A DNA stretch of 64,000 bases, from contig JAPQWV010000012.1 of assembly GCA_027422505.1 (NCBI GenBank), forward strand, positions 21,054,001 through 21,118,000, read 5' to 3'. Source of the stretch: Craterostigma plantagineum. Lineage: Eukaryota > Streptophyta > Magnoliopsida > Lamiales > Linderniaceae. The notes beneath the pieces are model-generated. The model had not been told where the DNA came from. It saw only the letters and a program-made list of their open reading frames with translations, and searched no databases. How positions within the stretch are numbered: position 1 is the first letter of the stretch; each line of letters opens with the position of its first letter. Positions 22,280 to 32,519 of this stretch are shown here, piece after piece. The position numbers and the translations under genes are program-made.

Positions 22280-25200
22280 TTAAGATAAATCTAGTAAACC
22301 TAAAGCATTTCGAAAGAAAAGGAACTTAGCTCCTGGTAGCGGCTTTGTCAGTATATCAGCGACTTGCAGATCGGTTGAGATGTGTTCCAAGCGCACATTC
22401 TTCTTCAGCACATGATCGCTTATGAAGTGATGTCTAATCTTAATGTGCTTCGTTCTTGAATGAAATACCGGATTCTGTGTGATGGCAATTGCACTCGTAT
22501 TGTCACAGAATATTGGGGTATTGGTTTCCTTGATCTTATAGTCTTCCAGTTGATGCTGTATCCATAGGATCTGTGAGCAATAGCTTCCAGCCGCTAAGTA
22601 CTCTGTTTCAGCTATGGATGTGGCTATCGAGGTTTGTTTCTTGTTGAACCAAGAAATTAGCCGGTCACCAAGAAACTGACATGTTCCACTGGTGCTTCGT
22701 CGATCGATTTTGCAACCGGCATAGTCAGCATCGGTATATCCATGTAGTGACAGACTTGAATCTTTGGGATACCATAACCCAACATTGATCGTTCCGTTGA
22801 GGTACTTCAAGATACGCTTTGTAGCAGAGAAGTGGCTTTCTTTCGGATTAGACTGAAACCGGGCGCACAAACAGACGCTGTACATGATGTCCGGTCTGCT
22901 GGCAGTTAGATAGAGTAGTGATCCGATTAATCCCCTGTACTTGGTAACCTCAACTGGAGTCCCTTTCTCATCCTTGTCTAATTTATTGAAGAACTCATTG
23001 GCGTGGTCGCTTGAGAACAGTTTTCCATACCAAATCTTTTGAGTAGCTCTTTCGTGCACTTGGCTTGATTGATGAATATGCCTTGCTCCAACTGCTTTAC
23101 TTGGAGTCCCAAAAAGAAGGTAAGTTCACCCATCATGCTCATTTCAAACTGATCTTGCGTCATTTTAGAAAACCGCTTGCATAGCTTGGCATCAGTTGAC
23201 CCAAAGATGATGTCGTCAACATAAATCTGAACGATCAGTAGGTGATCTCCCTTGGTGAATCGAAATAGTGTCTTCATCATAGTCAATTCCTTCTTCTTGC
23301 CTATAACCTTGAGCGACCTGCCTTGCCTTATTCCTAGTGACAAGTCCATCCTCGTTTATCTTGTTCTTGAAAACCCATTTCATACCTATTACGGTTTGGG
23401 TTGGCCGAGGAACAAGAGCCCAAACTTGATTTCTCTCAAACTGGTTCAGTTCTTCTTGCATCGCTTCTATCCAGTTGTCATCCTTGAGAGCTTCATCGAC
23501 CTTTGATGGTTGAATCTGAGATATGAACGCATGGCTGAATAGGTTTGGATTCGTCTGCCGCATTGTCTTCATGGAGGCTGTAGGGTCTCCTATGATCAGT
23601 TGCTGTGGATGATTCAGCTTTGTACGATTCCATTTGATGCGTTCCCCCTCAATTGATTCCTCCGATATGCCTTGTGTGTCACTATTTGTTCCGACTTCCG
23701 GTATACTTTCGTAACCATCATTGCATGGATTTGCTGGTTCAACTGGTATTTCAACATTATCAGCCTGAATGCCGGTTTCCTCTATGAAAGGTATTTCAGT
23801 AAGCTCCAAAACCGGTTGATCAGGTTCTTCATCACTTTCGCTTTCAAGATGGGATTTCTCCAGTTGACTGCTTAAACGATTAATGTTACTGGGTGTTTGA
23901 TCATCGGTCTCTGACTCTTCAAAGACTACGTGTGCTGATTCTTCAATAGATAGGGTTTTAGTGTTGAAGACCCGGTATGCTTTGCTGACAGAAGAGTAAC
24001 CGAGAAATATCCCTTTTTTCTGCCCTTGTATCGAAGGCTGAGAGTTGGTTTTTCCCGTTGTTGTGGATGAAACATTTGCACCAGAAAGTTTTGAAGTATC
24101 CGAATGAAGGAACATTTCCGGTCCATACTTCGTATGGTGTTTTGCCCTGTTTCTTGCAAATCAAGGACCGGTTCTGTGTATAGCACGCAGTATTGATGGC
24201 TTATACCCAGAACGTATGGGAAATGTCCGCATCTGCTAGCATTGTTCTGGCTGCTTCCTTGAGTGTTCTATTTCTTCTTTCAGCGACTCCATTCTGCTGC
24301 GGTGTCCTGGCAGCAGATAACTCATGGCGTATACCATGGTTCTCAAGAAATTCGGTTAGTGTAATATTCACAAATTCAGTACCTCGGTCACTACGAATTC
24401 GGTTTATGTTACCATTTTGTTCATTTTCTATTCTTTTGAACAGTTTTATCAAACTGACTGAAGTTTGGTCTTTGGATTTTAAGAAAACAACCCAAGTAAA
24501 CCTAGAAAAATCATCTACAACTACGAGTGTATATTTGGCACCACCAAGACTGACCACCGGTATTGGTCCAAAAAGATCCATGTGAAGTAAATCTAAACAC
24601 CGGTTTGACTCTAAATTCCCTTTACTTTTAAAAGTTGACCTAACTTGTTTACCTAGCTGACACACAGTACAGTGTTTATCTTTTGTAAACTTTAGATTTG
24701 GTAGACCTCTAACAGGATTGTTTTCTCTAAGTACTGAAATAGTCTTAAAGTTTAAGTGACTGAGGCGTTTGTGCCACAACCAACTTTTGGGGTTATGAGC
24801 TATAAGACAAGTTTGAGTGGATACCAACTAATCTCCCCACTGGACTCTATAGGTACCACCAACTCTATGACCGGTTATCAGTATACGTTTCGTTTTATCT
24901 TTGACAAAGCATTTATCCTTTTCGAAAGATATTAGAAAGTTGTTTTTACATAACTGACTCACACTTATTAAGTTATAATGGAGGTTTTGTACTAGAAGTA
25001 CATCTTCTAGGGTAAGGTTCCTGTGAGTAATCACTCCCTTCCCTACTGTTTTACCTTTACCGTTATCTCCAAAAGTGATTGTTGGTCCGGAGTGTGGTCT
25101 AAGCTTCTTCAGCAATCCTTCGTCTCCTGTCATATGTTGACAGCATCCACTATCCAGATACCATACTGACCGGTTTAGCTCCTCCATGTACTCCTGAAAT

Positions 25201-25235
<35 letters not shown>
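22280..25235 (-). pseudogene. pol: Copia pol (PR-INT-RT-RH), disrupted
   Basis: Domains on the minus strand are: protease (SVWYLDSGCCQHMTGDEG, about 25175); GAG-pre-integrase (LWHKRLSHLNFKTISVLRE) with HHCC zinc residues; integrase core with DLLHMDLFGPI, YTLVVVDDFSRFTW and RSDRGTEFVN; RT beginning FERNQVWALVPRP...KWVFKNK; RT palm YVDDIIFGSTDAKL; and RNase H (GYTDADYAGC, ETEYLAAG, HIKIRHHFI), ending 22280. Damage: a stop at 24828, another at 24201, frame changes near 24115 and 23350, and a deletion in RT where the text passes from GIDYDED almost straight to TLFRFTKGDHL, so the fingers/palm segment with the first catalytic Asp is missing. Confidence 0.88.
25204..25232. repeat. (TA)n microsatellite inside gag-pol junction
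   Basis: About 14 TA repeats lie between the end of gag and the protease domain. On the minus strand they would encode an Ile-Tyr run in frame with the protease segment. Confidence 0.92.
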
Positions 25236-25238
<3 letters not shown>

Positions 25239-25251
25239 TTGGTACCCAATT

Positions 25252-27030
25252 TCACTTGGGTCCAGAATAGATTAGATTCTTAGGTACCCAGATCTGAAAG
25301 ACCTTGACAGTCCGACCAGTACGTGGGTCTATAAGATATTTTATATTTCTAGACCTATTCATTCCTAATCTAGGTCCCCGGTATTGTCTACCCCAGTTTT
25401 TACACTCATAATTATACCTTTGATTCCCCCTATGTTCATGCCTATTAGACACTGGTCTGGTTTGTGAGGAAGCAGTTTTTGGTAGTCTCTTATCAGGTTG
25501 ATATTCTCTCCCAAACCTGACTGGGGAATTTGACATGTTCCTGGTATTATTAGTTTGTGAAGAGCTTGCTGAGACAAAGTTGATCCATCCGGTATTCCTT
25601 GCGTGTGTTGAGGGTTCACCTGGTCCGGTGTCCTTAAACCCTAGCCCGGTCCTATCGCTATTATCTTTCATATTGCTCTGAATGCTTTTTACTGTCTTCT
25701 TGGACTGATTCCAGGTCTTCACAATAGTGTTTAGCCTAGAGTTTTCAGCTTTTAGCTGCACTATCTCATTCATAAGTTCCCTAACCTCCTCAGTCAAAGC
25801 TCCTGTTTGACTGAAGTCACTATTGGTTTGTTCAACCGGTGTGATTTTGCCCTTTTGCTTAATTCTAGCAGATAGCTTCTGATATTCATCAGCCATTTCT
25901 TGAAGAGCTTGAAGCAGCTCTTCCTTTGTAAAATCATTTGAGGTAGAGTCGCATACCTCGTCGTCAGCCATATTGGCCGTAAGGCACTCATGAGATTCCT
26001 CGTCGCTACCGGTATCTGACTCATCGCTATCTGATTCTTCAGAGTCTGAGTCATCCCAAGTCCTTCCGGTTTTGGCTACCAGTGCCTTTTGATACTTCTT
26101 GGACTTCGAACTGGTTTTCTCATTTTCTTTCTTGGAGACTCGGCAATCAATAGCAAAATGCCCTTTCCTACCACATTTGAAACAAGAAACATCAGTCTTA
26201 TCAGTTTTATTTTTCGAAAAGCTCTTACTTTCCGAAGTACTGCTTCGGTTTTTCTTCATGAACTTTCCGAATCTTTTTACAAATAGCGCCATGACTTCAT
26301 CAGTTAGTTCCTCAGATGTTTTTGAAGTTTCTGGGGCTACAAGTGCTTTGACCGGTTGTTCGATAATTGTTTCTTCTATCCTTGTTTGCAGCTCGAACTC
26401 ATAAGCCTTGAGATCAGCAAATAGATCGTGAACTTGTATCTTGCTGAGATCCTTTGATTCTCTCATGGCCATGGTCTTTACATCCCATTCTCGAGGAAGT
26501 GCCTTCATTACTTTGATGGCCACGTCTCGATTTTCCAGCGTTCTTCCAAGAGCAGAGAGATCGTTGATGATGTTCATGAACCGGCTCTCGAAATCGGTCA
26601 TTGATTCCCCGAGGTTCATATTTGCCCCATCGTATTTCTGAATGGCAACTATTAGCTTGTTTTCCCTTGTAGACTCATTGCCTTCACAGATTTGGCATAG
26701 TTTCGTCCAGAACTCCTTTGCGTTTTTACACAGCATGACCTGTCTGAAAGTTCCGGTATCCAGTGTTTTGAACAGAATGTCTTTGGCTACGTTGTCCAGG
26801 TTCATCAGTTTCTTTTCTGCCTCTGTCCATTCACTTTTCACCTTTACAATCGTTTGTGGCTGTGTCCCATCTTGCGTGTGTAGTTGGTTGATCTTTGTTA
26901 GTTCTGGAGGTCCGTCCGTGATGACATCCCACATATCCTCATTCTGGGCGGCTAGATGAGTCATCATTCGAACTTACCATTCCGTGAAGTTTTCTCGTGA
27001 GAACATCGGCAACTTGCTTGACGTATTCAT
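25252..27030 (-). pseudogene. gag: Copia gag with premature stop
   Basis: This is the nucleocapsid/capsid polyprotein of the retroelement. The natural ATG is at 27030, 18 codons upstream of an in-frame TAA at 26976-26974; after the stop the frame is open for 571 codons from 26967. Visible features are a UBN2/retrotran_gag-like N-terminal helical domain (FWTKLCQICEG, ALPREWDVKTMAM), a CCHC zinc knuckle (CFKCGRKGHFAIDC, about residues 264-277 of the open segment), an acidic Asp/Ser/Glu-rich stretch and a leucine-rich coiled region (LTEEVRELMNEIVQLKAENSR). The single nonsense change would silence gag unless read through or reinitiated at Met 26967. Confidence 0.85.
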
Positions 27031-27057
27031 TTTATCGGTTGATGATTGAATAAACCC

Positions 27058-27069
27058 GCTCTTATACCA
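27058..27069 (-). other. Primer binding site (initiator tRNA-Met type)
   Basis: The minus strand reads TGGTATAAGAGC two bases after the 5' LTR end. It is one base off the canonical copia TGGTATCAGAGC, which is complementary to the 3' part of initiator tRNA-Met. Confidence 0.8.
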
Positions 27070-27071
27070 CT

Positions 27072-28013
27072 TGTTAGGATCAGTTTATGCGTTTAGAGGG
27101 GGTGAATAAACCCTTGACTCTTTTTCGGTTTGTCTGTGCAGCGACTGATATTCAATCAATGACCGGTCAGTATAAGTGCGGAAAATGATACTGAACGATT
27201 GTGACCGATATGAATTGTAGTGTGTGTGTGTGAGACCGAATTGTTTCTGGAAGTTCCGAGTTAAAATCTCCTACGTCTCCCCTTCTTCCTCGCAAGGAAG
27301 GTTCACTAGATCTTCAGTTATACAATCTTTGTACAACCTACCCAGCTGATAACAGCTCTAATCTAATGAATCACTTAGGCAGTTGTTATAACAATCCACC
27401 TACTTCAACAGTTTTTTACAGTCCGTTGGAGAACAAAGAACATAAACTAAGAACAGTTATGTCTTTAGACTTCACTCTTTTCTTATCGCTCTTTTTGTGC
27501 TTGACCGATGATCGCTTAAAGTATTTGAGATTCAGAAGTTGTAGAGTCGTGAAGTATTTGTCTTCAGCTTGTACTCCTTCTTTTATACTTGAGGTTTGAA
27601 ATTCAAACCGTTGTGAGATAAACTCTTCACTCTGAATAGTGCATTAATTGACTTCCCCAAAATGGGTCTGTCCGGTTTGTGCTGCAGTTTGTCCTGTCAC
27701 TTTGCTTTATTTCTTATTTGCGCTAGTTGACCTCTGCTTCACTCTATCTTGCCGCTTTGCATTGAATGTCTGTAATTTCCTTTCTGTCTTCAATAAACGC
27801 TTTTGAATATCCCATTTGTATCACGTCCGGTCCATCATATATTCTTGTTTAAGTGATTTATCTGAGACCGGTATCCTTAGTCGGTATGCGGTAGAGTTCT
27901 TCGTTTAAGTACAGCGTTTGTTCCTTAATATGAGCTCTCCGGTTTTTTGTCTTCAATTGGTTTTGTCAATACCAAAACTATTAATCCGAATGTTCTGATT
28001 CGTATTACTAGCA
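27072..28013 (-). repeat. 5' LTR of the copia element
   Basis: 942 bp, read on the minus strand from TGCTAGTAATACG at 28013 to CCTAACA at 27072, followed by AG and the primer site. It is closely similar to 17805-18687, with scattered substitutions and small indels, indicating an insertion that is not recent. Confidence 0.9.
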
Positions 28014-29290
28014 CTGATTCGACCTCAAATAAAATGTCTAATAATATACAAAACGCCAATTTAAAATAAAAAATTTAACCATATTGATTCATCAGAAATC
28101 AGTACAGCTTAATTTCTGAAGGTGGGAGAGAATTCGCCGAAACAGACAGTCCAGGCTGTAACGAAAAGGCGAGAACAACCATATCTTCACACAAACAAAT
28201 GAAGAGACTCTGTAAGAAGGAATCCAGCTATTTGTAAAATATCTATCACTGTGCTCATCTCATTTTCTTGTCAATGGACCGAAATAGTATTTTCCTGTGG
28301 TCAGATTTCACTGGAGCATTCAGATGATGATTGAATACACATACCCGACCAAGCATAAACTGCAGCATTATGGTCAAACACATCGTCACAGATATTTAAC
28401 TCTATGAGAAAAAAAAGGCGTTAGGTGTTTCGAGATCACACAAATTCCATCAAAGGGACGACAACATACTTCTCTACTCATCAACGAGCTATCAGCTACG
28501 GTCGCCATCGACGTTCTAAGGGACTACGTACAAAAACTGATAGAGATAGAGAAAATCGAAAATTCTTACACATTTAGCAGCTAACCTCGTTTGTATCAGT
28601 TCGTTCCAATAATACCACCCTTTAACCATGGTCATCCGTTGCTAGATGGTTTCCAATTTTATCAAATTCGATGGCCGAGATGATATCAACTGCAGCAAAT
28701 AAAGGTTGAACAAAGATGAGAAACCGATGTTTTGCAATTTCACAAAGTATTCACATGAAAAAGTCAGAGCCAGAACAACGTTAATCAAATATTCTATAGG
28801 CCATCAAGGTTAAAATGTAGAGGTGAATTCAGGACAAATCAATAACAAAAAACAGAGATCAAAACAAAAAACAACCAACATTGAACTCAATTTACCTAGC
28901 TATACACCACTCCACGCCAAATCCCAAATCAAAGTACCAACAAAAAAAAAACAATTAGCCATATCGACCATCGCCAGATCAAGAACAATCCAACAATCAA
29001 GCCCAAATTAGAATATCATAAGCAGAGAAAGAAAACATTATTGCAGAATTTGCGTTGAAGAAGAACTCGTGAATGATCGTAAGGTGATTGTGAAAAGTGT
29101 GAACTGAAGAAACGAGAGCCATAACTAAATAACACTGTTTACTATTAGAAGAGAAAGTTAATTCTTTACTTATATAAAAGAGCGAATCCACCGGTTTATC
29201 GCCAGTTTCCCAACGGTAGCCGGTTAACCGTTCTAATATAATATTGTAATTATACTGTATTGAAAGGACAATTTTGTAATTCTATTCCAG
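28014..29290 (-). other. Unassigned region with a possible short transcription unit
   Basis: No recognisable protein. On the minus strand a TATATAA motif near 29170 precedes an ATG at 29122 followed by a 41-codon frame (MALVSSVHTFHNHLTIIHEF...), with AT-rich sequence downstream to the copia element. It could be a non-coding RNA or small-ORF locus interrupted by the copia insertion, or nothing. No homology is recognised. Confidence 0.2.
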
Positions 29291-29929
29291 TTTCCCCTCA
29301 CCTCACTCGTTGAGATCAGATATTCATACCACGCCGGCCGCCGCATCACAAGAACGCTCAAACGTGAGTATTTTTTAGCTCGATCTCTATGTACAGGTTC
29401 GTGGATTTTGTCAATTGCTGCGATTTCATGCTCTTGAGCTCGATTTCATAATTGATTGATGAATCGTCACCATCTGAATTGGAAATCTATACAGCTCTTG
29501 TCGCTGAGGCTGTACCCGACAAAATCCCCTTCGAAAAGATTTGCTTGATGTGGTCACCTTTTGAGTGCCAATGGCGAGCACGAATAACTCGAACCCACCG
29601 TAGCTTATGCGGTAGTATTTGTCGTACGAGTGGATTGGCTGCGTCATCAGATGAGGGCAATTGGCTCGGCGAGAATGAAGAGGTCTTGGGCTGGTGAAGA
29701 TTGCACCATGAGGAAAAGTGCGTATTGGTTTGATTGTATTTTATTTCTTTTTGAGCCGCACTGCTTGTCTGAATGATGTTGTTTATGGTGTGAAATAGAT
29801 ACTCACTTACATGTAGGAAAGCTCACAAGAAACAGTTGGTCAGGCAGAAGGCGAGCCATCTTCATCGATAACGTCTCCTCAATTCGTGTGTAGTTAAAAA
29901 TGGTTCATATGGAGTTCGTTTTATTTGAA
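29291..29929. other. Region between unassigned locus and MULE fragment
   Basis: An 81-codon plus-strand frame (29452-29697) has no recognisable domain and overlaps a 73-codon minus-strand frame; neither can be supported as a gene. It may contain the lost 3' part of the MULE. Confidence 0.3.
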
Positions 29930-31132
29930 ACTTTTCAGGATTGATCTCCTTCGATTCGTCTGAGTCGAAAATAATCATGAAATCACCCCTCAAAACTTCT
30001 ATAGCTATTGGGATTTTGCCGGAAGTAAACCGTAACAATCGTCCCTGTTACCGACTAATTCGTCCGACGCTAGTTGCTTGCCTTTCCAAGCCTTGTAGTA
30101 CGAGACATCTACTCCCCTGTTCTGCATCATCGACATGATTGAATTGGGTGCGGAATGTCTTTAGGACCGGTGAAATGTTCCAACAGAACTTATGATACAA
30201 CTGACGAACTTCCTTGCCGATGTCTACGGCGACGATGAGAAACCCCGGGTGTGCTTGCCGCAGTACGTTCGAGAAAAAAGGGGAGTCCTTGTTCTGTGCA
30301 GCTCGTACTCGCCATGTGCATCATTCGGTTGCGTATTTCGCTATATACATGGTTTTATTTGACCGGACCAATTTGAACTCGAAAACACGAATCAAGGGCG
30401 ACTTTAGTGATCACGTCCTTGACTTCTTTCTTATCCCGAAATTCCTGACCAACAAACAGGCTTGAACCATCCCCAAATCCATACGTGCCGTCGTCAGCAT
30501 GTGGAGAGTTATGCTCCGCCATTGTGACATCGTCATTATCACTTTCCGAAGCATAATGTTCCTCGGGTTGTTCGAACGTATCATCTTCATTCTCATTTTG
30601 ATTCTCGCACGGTCCGGTTTGATCTTCTTGAAAACCCTCGTATTCAGAAAGATGGTAAGAGTGGTAGTTAGATGTGTCGCCCATGTAACCCTCCACGGGA
30701 TGGATTTCCTTATTTGCGTCGCACTGCTCTATTAAACCGACGTTGAAATTCAATTCATCATTAAGATGAGCTTGTGGTGGTGTGGCACTGACAAAGGACG
30801 CAACCTCAACATGGAGCACGGGTCTAGACTGTGGACCACCAAAATCAAGGTATGCACGTATACCGTAGTCATTCTCGATGTAGATGGGTCGTGGGGAATC
30901 GTAAACTACGCTAGGCATGTAACGTGAGTTTAGAATTCTCGCTGCGTAGCGACAAAACCTTCACAATCTCATCCTTCACGTCATCTAACGTGCATGTTTC
31001 CTCGTCGACCAAGATTGATTGCCATCTATGAGTAGGAAGAGGACACCACTTCGAGGTATTGTCCTCGCCAATTATCCTATGACCCTCGACTTGGAACAAA
31101 ATGTTAGTGATCGTCATGATTACCCACTGCAA
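29930..31132 (-). pseudogene. Mutator-like (MULE) transposase N-terminal fragment
   Basis: Minus-strand frames encode an acidic linker and the MuDR DNA-binding region: FVGQEFRDKKEVKDVITKVA (about 30450-30390) matches the plant MuDR N-terminal domain, followed in shifted frames by CTWRVRAAQNKDSPFF (about 30300, zinc-binding WRVRA motif) and VSYYKAWKGKQLAS...CYGLLPA (about 30120-30035), a standard MULE signature. At least two frameshifts and stops separate these parts. The DDE catalytic core, MULE zinc knuckle and TIRs are not seen, so this is a truncated relic. Confidence 0.75.
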
Positions 31133-31324
31133 TAGAAGTAAAATTTATTAGAACCGTAGCCCTACTTGCGAAAACCAATACAACTTGTGAAACCCTAGTT
31201 TGCGAAAACAATAGTTTGTAAAAACCCTAGTTGTCGAAAATGTTATTTCGGATGTTGTGTTTGCTAACGTGATTTCTAGGCATAATTAAAGAACTAACAG
31301 CTTCCAAACCCCTAACAGCTTTCG

Positions 31325-31690
31325 AAAACCCTAACATATAGCGCGGGACCCCTGCACCAATTCTTGGGACCCAAGCTCTAGAGCGCGAGACCCATGACTT
31401 AGTGCGCCGGACCCATGCCCTAGGGCGGCCCATGCACTGACGCACGGGACCACAGCACCAGCGCCTGGGGCCCTTGAACTGATGCCCGGGTCCCGTGCTC
31501 TAGCGCGCGCAGACCCGGCTCCAGTGCGCGCGCCCCCTGCACTGATGCGCGGCACCCCGGCACCAGCGTGCGGGGACCCTGAATTGATGCCCAGGTCCCG
31601 TGCTCCAGTGCGCGCGGCCCCTGCACCAGCGTGCGGGGATCGTGTAAACATGCGTGGGGCCCCAGATCTAATGCATGGGGCCGTTGTGGA
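31325..31690. repeat. GC-rich degenerate minisatellite
   Basis: About a dozen imperfect units of roughly 30 bp alternate words such as CAGCGCGCGGGACC, CCCTGCACCAGCGTGCGGGG and TTGATGCCCGGGTCCCGTGC, in sharp contrast to the AT-rich surroundings. It is open on both strands (Ala/Gly/Arg-rich on the minus strand, 31765-31331), but the repetitive composition explains that. Confidence 0.8.
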
Positions 31691-32519
31691 TATATGTGCG
31701 GGTTCCATGAAGCATGACCACGAGTTTCGTCTTTCCGACTGGAAATTCAAAATTCTCGTGGCCAAACATCACGTAAATGACACAATCACGTAATTTGGAG
31801 GGTTAAAATTCGTAATTCAAAAAGAAAAAACTTAGTGTAAAGAGTTAGAGCTGGGTATTTCCTTCCAGACTTGTTTCGCAAACTTCGAGTTCGACTTAAT
31901 GACGAAAATGAGGCTGTGTTTTTCTTTAGAAACGATGAAGAAGAAAGGATGGATCGATCTGAGTTGGTATAGTAATTATTACGTGCTGCTGTGCATTTAA
32001 ATGGAGTTTCGTTTCTTTTATATATATACAGAGTGTATGTATATTTATTTTTTTTTCTTTTATTTCTAGTTAATTAACGAGGGTTTAAAGAAGATGGTTA
32101 ATGGTTAATTAAAATGAAGGCCATTGACCAAAAAACGTCAACGATGCTATTTTTTTAATATTGACTTAGTCGGCAATTTTTTTAAAAAACCCTAAAAAAA
32201 ACCGTATTGGTGTAAAATTCCCATACAGCAATTCTCACGGTAAGACTAGATGCACATCGCCAAATCATATTCCACGTGTCAATAATGTAACAATCCCAAG
32301 CCACGCTGCATTTATAAACCCTCCTTGTATGGACACAATTTCTCTCGACTGCTCGCGCTAGGGTTTCGCTATTCGCATAAACACTCGATTTGTTCATCAC
32401 AATCCTAGAAATCTCGATTTCTTTCTACGGTTCAGGGCATCCGAACCAGAAGTGTAGAGTTATTTACTCGTTTATCGACGCTCCGTTGTTTGAATCGTTT
32501 GCTTGATACGAAAGCAAGA
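31691..32519. other. 5' flank of the hnRNP-like gene
   Basis: It holds the promoter and 5' UTR of the downstream gene. Pyrimidine-rich leader sequence starts near 32335 and continues to the ATG at 32520. Nothing else is recognised. Confidence 0.45.

Larger units (their letters stand above)
17805..28013 (-). mobile_element. Ty1/copia retrotransposon, SIRE/Maximus type, defective
   Basis: This 10.2-kb minus-strand element has, in order, a 5' LTR (28013-27072), primer site (27069-27058), gag, protease-integrase-RT-RNase H, a long region with extra open frames after pol, a polypurine tract and a 3' LTR (18687-17805). An extra, often env-like, ORF after RNase H is the hallmark of the SIRE (Maximus) copia lineage. 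The copy is inactive: stop codon in gag, stops and a deletion in pol, frameshifts in the third region and a truncated 3' LTR. The 5' flank is CTGAT; its target duplication is lost with the 3' LTR end. Confidence 0.88.

Noticed and set aside
31331..31793. Ala/Gly/Arg-rich 144-codon (-) and 103-codon (+) frames
   Set aside because: They reflect the GC-rich repeat composition, not a conserved protein.
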